Positions 50,001 to 59,000 of a DNA stretch of 64,000 nt are shown one piece after another. Both the position numbers and the translations under genes were made by a program. Under the pieces are notes generated by a model. The model saw only the letters and a list, made by a program, of their open reading frames with translations. It had not been told where the DNA came from and searched no databases. This DNA comes from Gari tellinella. Lineage: Eukaryota; Mollusca; Bivalvia; Cardiida; Psammobiidae. The DNA lies in assembly GCA_922989275.2 (NCBI GenBank), contig OV277874.1, positions 14,992,154 to 15,056,153 of the forward strand, written 5' to 3'. The first letter of the stretch is position 1; every line of letters starts with the position of its first letter.

Positions 50001-53000
50001 CGAAAACTTTGCACTTCCGGACGAATGGAAATGAATCAAACACCCGTTAAAACAGTCGTAATGCCCCCAATTTTATATACGCATATAATGCCATGTGATC
50101 TGGATCCATTCGATTAATTGAGAGAGTCTTTATGTTTGTTTTATCTAGTGACACTAACCTGGTCACGTGACTAAGTCAACGCTAGAATTTAGGGTTTGAC
50201 AACATTTTGTCAACGGAAAACATCAAGTGGTGATTCGAATAGAACTTGTTGACAACTATTCCAACTAACGCGATAGTTGCCCTGATTCGAATACGACCAT
50301 TGTTTTGACTTGAAAGTTTAACGTACATATAAAGGAAGAAAGGATCGTTTTGAAACCTATTCCTATACGAAATCGATTGGCTTCAACCAAATCCGTTTGT
50401 AGTTTCGATTTGTGATGTAAAGTGTTCCATGTGTTCGTTTTAAAACGTGTATACACAAACATGTCAAAACGAAACTCAAATAGTGCGACCTTTAAACAGC
50501 TTATTGTTGCTATTGGATATGGTATATATGCTTCAGAATAAAAAGTAGGTCTTTACAGTTCCGTTAATTTACTAGTTTAGCGTAATTTTAGCGAGAAAAA
50601 TAATCAAGCACGGTTTTGGGGCAAGACGAGGGATTCTATACCCTCGGTAGGTTTGTTACTGTTGGAAACTCGCTAAAGCTCGTTTGCGACCGGGGACAGA
50701 CCAACCTCGGGTATACTGTGGATAATCTGTTATTCTTTCCCGTTTAAACGCAAACGAAACGCAAACGCAAAGTACTAAAACGTAGAAAAGTACAACTTTT
50801 GGACAATTCTGATAATTGATGCTTATATTGGTGGCAAACAGTTTGAAGCCAGATCAGACGCCGGGTTACCCGGCGTCTGATCTGGCTCCAAACTGTTTGC
50901 AATGGAAATAATAGTTTTAGCGTAAATGCGTTTATTGGGAAAGAATAACAGATTCTCCACTGTAGAATATGCCGTCTTTTCAAACACCAAGCTCGATTCC
51001 TTTAGTCTTCGTGGGCCATTTATTATTGAGTATAATAATGATAATGCGCGTATTTCACTCCTCCGGTATATAAATTGTCATTTTCAACATTTCATTGTAA
51101 TGTGATTAATTCAAACTATGTTCCCCGTTCCACATCTTACGGGGTTTATATTTCACAACTTATTCGCTTTGCTTGGGCCTGTACCTCTGTTGAGGACTTC
51201 CACATTCGTTATAAAACTATTACTGAAAAGCTTCTTAAACAGGGGTACAGATTTCATAAATTTCGTAAAACATTTTCTAAATTCTTTTATAGAAATCTTC
51301 CTCTCATTAACAAGTATAAATGTAACTTAAAGTCTTTTCTGCGGCAAGGTATTTCACATCCGGAGTTTTATGGTGATGTGATTTACAGACTTCGTAAGAT
51401 TCTTGGACATATACATTTTCAAAACCTATTTGTGAAACGTATTAGATTTTTCCTCAAAAAAGATTATGATCCAACTATATTGCTGCGCACTTCACGTTTG
51501 GTTATCGAACAAGCTACAATTGCTGGCTATGCTTTCCTCTTTAGTTGTGCGACGACAGACAGGGCTTACATGTAGCACTACATGATGATGTATCTTTAAA
51601 GCCGTCTTTAACCGGGAGAGTTATGTCGGATTTTCGTGCTTTGTTTTTTCTCTCCCTCTCTGTCGTACCCTGGACCCTTCCATGTCTTACAGTTACTCGT
51701 AACTACAGACTAGTCGCTTGAGTACAATTTGACCGTTGCCATAGTGGGTTATTTTTAACACGGGCTTGAATGTTTAATTCTTTCCCATGTTACTAATGAT
51801 CTTGTCATAGAATTTTTTTTGTTAAATGTTTTACATGTATTTACTTACTGTGCTGGCGGTCTTTTTGATTGTGAGGTTGTGGAACAGGGTTTATATTTTA
51901 TGTACACTGTTTTTCTTTATAGGTGAATATAGGAGATAAGTGTGAGGTTAGGCGCCTCTAAACCCAGGTTTAACCCCCCAGTGGTTGTTAATGATTAATT
52001 AATTGATAGTTAATTATTGATTGCTACTGACCGTACCAAGGCGGGCTCCTATATTCCCTTTGCTTTATGTTTGTCTTGCGTGTTGTTTTCTATTTAGTGT
52101 GTAGATGAAGGAATGGCATTGCATGTGTGTGTGTGTTTGTTGTGGTATGACTGTGTGTGTGTGTTCTACTTGAGAGGTGGGTGTATTGTTTGTGTTACGT
52201 TTCCTGCTTGAGTCTTTCGTATTTATTAAAAGAATAACGTATTTACTGTATATATACAAACCTGGGCAATGTAGAGACTAGCAAACAACACTGTTATTAC
52301 ATAACCAGACCCTCTGATTCCTCTAAAACGACAGTCGACACTGTTGACAATATGGCTGTAGTACTGAGTAATACTAGCGAGAAGATCGTCGGCATCTGTG
52401 GTGTAAAACCTGGTATACCAGCTAAAGAGAAAAGTAAATATAAACCTAGTATAACTATTCCGAAGTTTTAGATTTTATATTGATAACAGTTAACTCTTTC
52501 GCTGCCCAATTAATCCTGAGATTGTTACCCCTTCACCGTTTTATTGTCATTATTATTGTCTGCAAGACACGTTTCAAAGTTAGATTTGAGGTTGTATCTT
52601 TTAATAAATATCGATAACATAACGCGGCGTCTGATCTGGATTCAAACTGTTAGAAAACGCGCTTGTAAGCGTCATTGAGAGTGGAAGGGTTAAATTAGAA
52701 AGAAAACAACCTGAAAAAACTATTTCGTGACTTTAGTTTCAAGTATTTTATACCAGCTAAAACAGAGAAAAAAATGTACATTCCTGGTATAACAGTTCCC
52801 AGGTTTTAATGTTTAATGTTTGGAAGAAATAATTCTTAGTATAATTATTCCAATGCTTTATTTCTATGAAACAGTTTTGTACCAGCTAAACCAGTACCAG
52901 ACAACGTTGGTATCATTATACCGAAGTTGAGGTTATAATTTGTTATACATGTACAGTGGAGAATCTGTTATTCTTTCCCGTTTAAACGCAAACGTACGCA

Positions 53001-56000
53001 AACGCAAAGCGCTAAAACGTAGAAAAGTACAACTTTTTGACAATTCTGATAATTCATGTTTGTCATGGTGGCAAACAGTTTGGAGCCTGATCAGACCCCG
53101 GGTTACCCGGCGTCTGATCTGGCTCCAAACTGTTTGCACTGCAAATAATAGTTTTAGCGTAAACGCGTTTATTGGGAAAGAATAACACATTCTCCACTGT
53201 ATCAATCAAACTAGACCAAGAACATTCCCAGTAATGTTTCCGGAGGTTATATTTTTAAACCTTCAACACCTGGCCCTAAAGCGTAAGAGATAAGTCTGAA
53301 TCGTTTTCAAGCTTTTGACTGGTCAGAAAGCATAAAGCTATGACCGAACCCTGATAACCCGAGCTCGATAGACATGCACGTACATGTATTTCAAAGTTAA
53401 AACATGATTTACACAAGCTTAATCCTTGAAATACGATTATATTCGACTGAAGCGAAATTCAATTTAAGAGATACGCGTAAGACCGACTTAATCGCTTGAA
53501 CCCTAGACGAGTATACTAAACATTTGAGCCTTTTGCAAATAGTGTACTTGTGAAGGGATCACTTGTCCTATGTAAACAATACACATTACCAGTTGTGATG
53601 TATTTAGCTCGAGACGATTTTGGCGGAAATAGCCGATCTGACGAGCGTCTTGGCGCGAGTCTGATCGGTTGTTTCCGCCAAAAACGTCGAGTGCTAAATG
53701 CAACACTCTGTAGCGCACTGCCAACTGGTAATGTGTTTATTATATTTCTTGAATACACTCCAGAAACAACTAAATAGTTGTTTAAACATTTTATATCCAA
53801 AATTTATTAGTTATTTGAAGCAGAACAAGAATTTTTCTTTGCCACAATGAATAACGCGGCACTTGTAAATGTACGATAACGACGTCACGTTAAATCGAAA
53901 GCGACGTCAGAGTAAAATACAAAGTGGCTGACACAAGGTGGCTGATACAGACTCTTGTATTTTACTGTGCAGATACACGCGGAAACGCTCGATATCATAC
54001 GAAGGCATATAATAAAGACCCAGATCGGTTGGATCATAATGTACAGTGGAGAATCTGTTATTCTTTCCCGTTTAAACGCAAACGTACGCAAACGCAAAGC
54101 ACTAAAACGTAGAAAAGAACAACTTTTTGACAATTATGATAATTCATATTTATCTTGGTGGCAAACAGTTTGGAGCCTGATCAGACGCCGGGTAACCCGG
54201 CGTCTGATCTGGCTCCAAACTGTTTGCACTGCAAACAATAGTTTTAGCGTAAACGCGTTTATTGGGAAAGAATAACAGATTCTCCACTGTACCACGCTGA
54301 TCAGGGTCTGGAATGTTTGTTATTGCAATACATTGACAAATAAATAATAAATAATCAAAAGTGGACAATATTAAACCTTCTAAGTGTTCATTTTAAGTTT
54401 CAGGGAGGAAAGGGTTTCACGAATTCGAGTTTTCGGTTGTATATCTTACATTTGGTATATGCTATAATCCAAAGCTAACCATAATTCTACTTCATACAAC
54501 TGCATATGTCGCTTAACCCATTACCTGATATCCTATTTCTCGTATTGAATATAAGTGACTACTTAAAGCAGGTTGAATGTAAAGCAGAATGCGCCTTAGG
54601 GCGCATTCTGCTTTACTTTCAGCCTGATTTAAGCTTTTATGTGCTAGAATATTGAAAAGATTATCTATAATAAACATTCATGACTGATCAAATTGGAACT
54701 ATTTTCTTCAGCGGAATAATAAATCATATTCGCTAAAAGGTGCTTCTATTGGGGAAAAGGGTTAAAATGGGTTTGTTAATAATTAATTTATAATTAATTA
54801 TTGATTGCTACTGACCGTACCAAGGCGGGCTCCTATATTCACTTTGCTTTATGTTTGTCTTGCGTGTTGTTTTCTATTTAGTGTGTAGATGAAGGAATGG
54901 TATTGCGCGCGCGCGCGTGTGTGTATGTGTGCGTTTGTATTACATGCGTTATGAGGACTTGAGAGTTGATACACACCAACAATCCGAGGACTTTTTGCAT
55001 ATAGAGGACTTGCACTCGGGTCCTCGGAAAGTGTTTTTCACAAATGCCGTCAAAGTGATGTCTATGTTAAGAATAAACTGAAATCCCCAGGTCCTTATAA
55101 AGTAGGTAAGTTATTGCGAATGTATCCGCCAGATACACACTTTACTTCCCCTTCATAAACTGTGTGTTTGACTAGCCAATCAGATTTCAGGTAGAGAAAG
55201 GAAACCAGCCAATCGGAGTGCTCTCATCAAGTCCTCACAATGACTGTTAAGTTAGATTGTGTGTATAAGTCCTCGCAGATTCGACATTTCAGGACAAAAC
55301 TATGTGTGTGTACTTGAGTCCTCGCAGTATCGTAATACCTAGAGAGTCCTCGCTAGTATTGCTAAGTTTGACACAATTTCGTGACTGGAATTTGAAGAAA
55401 ATATAGATATAACAGGCAAAACATCTAGTGGACTTATAAACATCCCTTATGATAAGTCTGGTGAGAAAGTACCAACACCATATACCGGTTATTTCTTGCG
55501 AGTCCTCAGAGTGCAGAAGTATACCAACGTCCTCTGAACGTTTGCAATACAAACGTGTATGTGTATGTGTGTGTATGTGTGTGTGTTTGTTATGGTATGA
55601 CTGTGTGTGTGTTCTGCTTGGGAGGTGGGTGTATTGTTTGTGTTGCGTTTCCTGCTTGAGTCTTTCGTATTTATTAGTTCGATTTTATTCTTACGTTTTG
55701 TATATGCTATAATCCAAGGCTAAGCATAGCTCCACTTCATACAACTGCACCTGTCGTTTATCTCGAGTTGGAAACTTCCTTGAGAACTGTGATGCATCAA
55801 GTCCTGAAATAAAATAGTTTCAGTTTTCCATTCGACAGAGCATTGCTCTAACTCTTTCTCATTCACACCTTGATTAGCCAAGTTTATATAACATATATGT
55901 TTAACTCGCTCACATTGTTACCTGTATATATGTTATAGATCTCCATATATGGAAGAAAGTAGACTAACGACTAGTCTGATAAATATATTATTTTCGTTAA

Positions 56001-59000
56001 TGAATTCGGTTTTTCAATGGTTTGTCATTTTACCTTATTCCTGCTACAGAGTCCAACACTGATTTATCATTCTGGTTAGGAAAACACAATTTAGTATGTA
56101 TCAAAAGGAAATAATTATAAACTATTATAGAGACTGGCGCCAGTCTAGGAGAAAAGGAATAAACTAGTCAAACCTCTCATTCGAATCGTCTTTTCCTTTA
56201 CCGCAAAAGTTAAAATGTTTTGCTTTTGTCGCCAACTTTAATCATCTTTGTTTTGATCCATGTACCTTGTACAAGAGGAATGCTGAACGACCTACTCACC
56301 GCGGGCTAGAGTGCCCTTCGGAAAACCTCTGATATCAAATATACAGACAGATTTATGCTACATAAAAGGTAAAAAATATCACCCTTTCTATCTATGTTTT
56401 GAACGGAACACGATCCGTACCTGAGGAAATATTTAAATCGTGTAATCCATTATCACCGCTCCTACGAGTCGCGGTTGAATATTTTTAAATACATGTATGT
56501 CTATACTTATTTACTAGAACAAGCAAGTTATAGTTTGCAAACGGTGCTTATCCAGATCAGAGGGGTTTGGAATAAGCCATCTGATCTGGGTTTACTCCTT
56601 TTACAATATACTTTTTCTAAATATTTACTTTGGTATATTTACTAGTTCATGTAATTATTATGACTCAGCTGATTTACTTCATCTTCATTTGGAATTATTA
56701 TCTTATTTTGTATACCATAAAATTCAAAATTTCAATAATCTTATATATTTTCATATTTTTCTCTTGCTTATGTAATTATATTTTCCTGATCAAGTACTTT
56801 AGAATGTTTATATGTTATATGGCTATGAACATTGTAAATGTTTAATGCCAATAAAATTTGAATTGAATTGAATTGATATAAATAATTTGAGTTGAGTCTG
56901 AGATTGTTCTCAGGCAGTTGATTGGTCACAATTGAGCATAGACCTTAAAACAGGGTCTGTACTGTTATCATATGATCTTTGACACTAACTCTTTGAGAAC
57001 CAATGGAAACTGGTGAAATTTTAATAAACGAAGTGTCCAATTGATAGTCAATGAGAAACGCAATCATAATATGTTAACCCTTTCAGCCCTTCAGTCCCCT
57101 GTAGAGATTACTGATTACATATGCAAACAGTGTATACCCTGATCAGAGGGATCCTATAGGAGCCCTCTGATCAGGGTCTACACTGTTTGATAGTTTCATT
57201 GGTTTTTTATTGTCATACCAAAAATGTAACAGTAGACTGGTTCAAAATACCTGTACTAGAATAGTCCAAAAGAATTATAAATACCCAAAAGATAAATTTA
57301 GGGTTGAAAGGTATAATATTGGCCGTTCAGTTCATTGTGTTAGCATTTCGTTTCGGTTATGCAGTGCTCCCTCTTTACAACGACACCCAATGGGAGACAC
57401 ATATTGTGTGCGTTGTTCGGAGGGAGTCGTTATAGAGAGGGACAATTAAGACTTGGCTTACATTTGCAAACAGCTTGAATCCAGATCAGACGCCGCGTAT
57501 CGCGGCATCTGATCTGGATTCAAGCTGTCTGTCACTCGTCATTATATTTATTCTATGACACTGTCAACTTATATGTAACTTTGAGATAAAACAACAGACG
57601 ACACTTTTAAGCAGACGATATTGCAGCAGTGAAAAGGTTGGACATACGGGTCTCGTTTGGGGAAAAGTGGCAAGGGTCGTTGTAAGGAGGGAATCGTTTT
57701 TGGAGGGCCGTTGCAGAGAGGGAGTGCTGTATTTCGTTTATCATGTATAACAATATTCCAATTTTACCTGCATCGTTATGGTAATTTGTCCATGCCTTAT
57801 CATTGTCAATCAATAGTTTGCTCACAGAATACCGAGCATCACTATAGGAATGTCGGGTTATGGTGTGGTATGCCCCATTGAAATAGAAATAACCTTCCTG
57901 AAAGTAGAAGCAGCTAGTCTTGTTAAACTATTTTGTTGAGTAGAGGAATAAATCAAATGCGTAAAAGGTTTATTTTTTCGGTAAACGATAAAACAAAACA
58001 TGTCGACAGCCAGTCTTCTTAAAGTAACAAAACCGTTATCCTATGCATGTGTAGATACGCCTTTCTACATTTTTTACGGTAAAATGATTACGTTGGATGC
58101 GTTTTATTATACGCCATTATTGTATCTTTTTTCTCGATAGATGGCTCTAGATCAGTTGCATTACATTTTATCTACATATTTTATGTGATGGGAATTAATT
58201 CGGGCTTTTTACTGAAAACCTTTTCGGAATTTAAAACATCCATTTTTAATAATGCGAGATTTAGTAACCTGATTAGAAAATAGCTATATCACGTGAAAGT
58301 TTTCGTAACAGATGCCACAGTAATTAAGTCCGAATTCATCCCCATCACATAAAATAAATAGATAAAATGTAATACAACTGACCTGGAGCCATCTATCGAA
58401 AAGAACTTTATACATTAATGGCGTATAATAACACGCATCCAACGTAATCATTTTACCGCATAAAATACGCATGTAATTTCTTCCTCCGGACTAAAGAAAA
58501 TAGTTTCACATTATACAACAATGAAAATGCACTATAAAAATACAATGAAGTTTCTGTAGTCTAGCAGATGTATATATCTTTATACGCATTATGCTTTGCT
58601 TTCAGTCTGTTTTATGTGATCACCTGATTTCAAAACTACAGTGGAGAATCTGTTATTCTTTCCAAATAAACGCGTTTACGCTAAAACTATTATTTGCAGT
58701 GCAAACAGTTTGGAGCCAGATCAGACGCCGGGTAACCCGGCGTCTGATCAGGCTCCAAACTGTTTGCCACCAAGATAAACATGAAATATCAGAATTGTCC
58801 AAAAGTTGTTCTTTTCTACGTTTTAGCGCTTTGTGTTTGCGTACATTTGCGTTTAAACGGGAAAGAATAACAGATTCTCCACTGTAGAAACAGGTTATAC
58901 ATGTATATATAGAGTAATGGAGATTAATAGATCTATGCAAATTGACTTACCACGATTTCTATCAGTTTCTGATCCTTGGAAACCCGGATGTAAAATAAGG

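Noticed and set aside
56630..56845. 71-codon hydrophobic frame
   Set aside because: Ile/Tyr/Phe-rich peptide from AT-rich retrotransposon 3' sequence.
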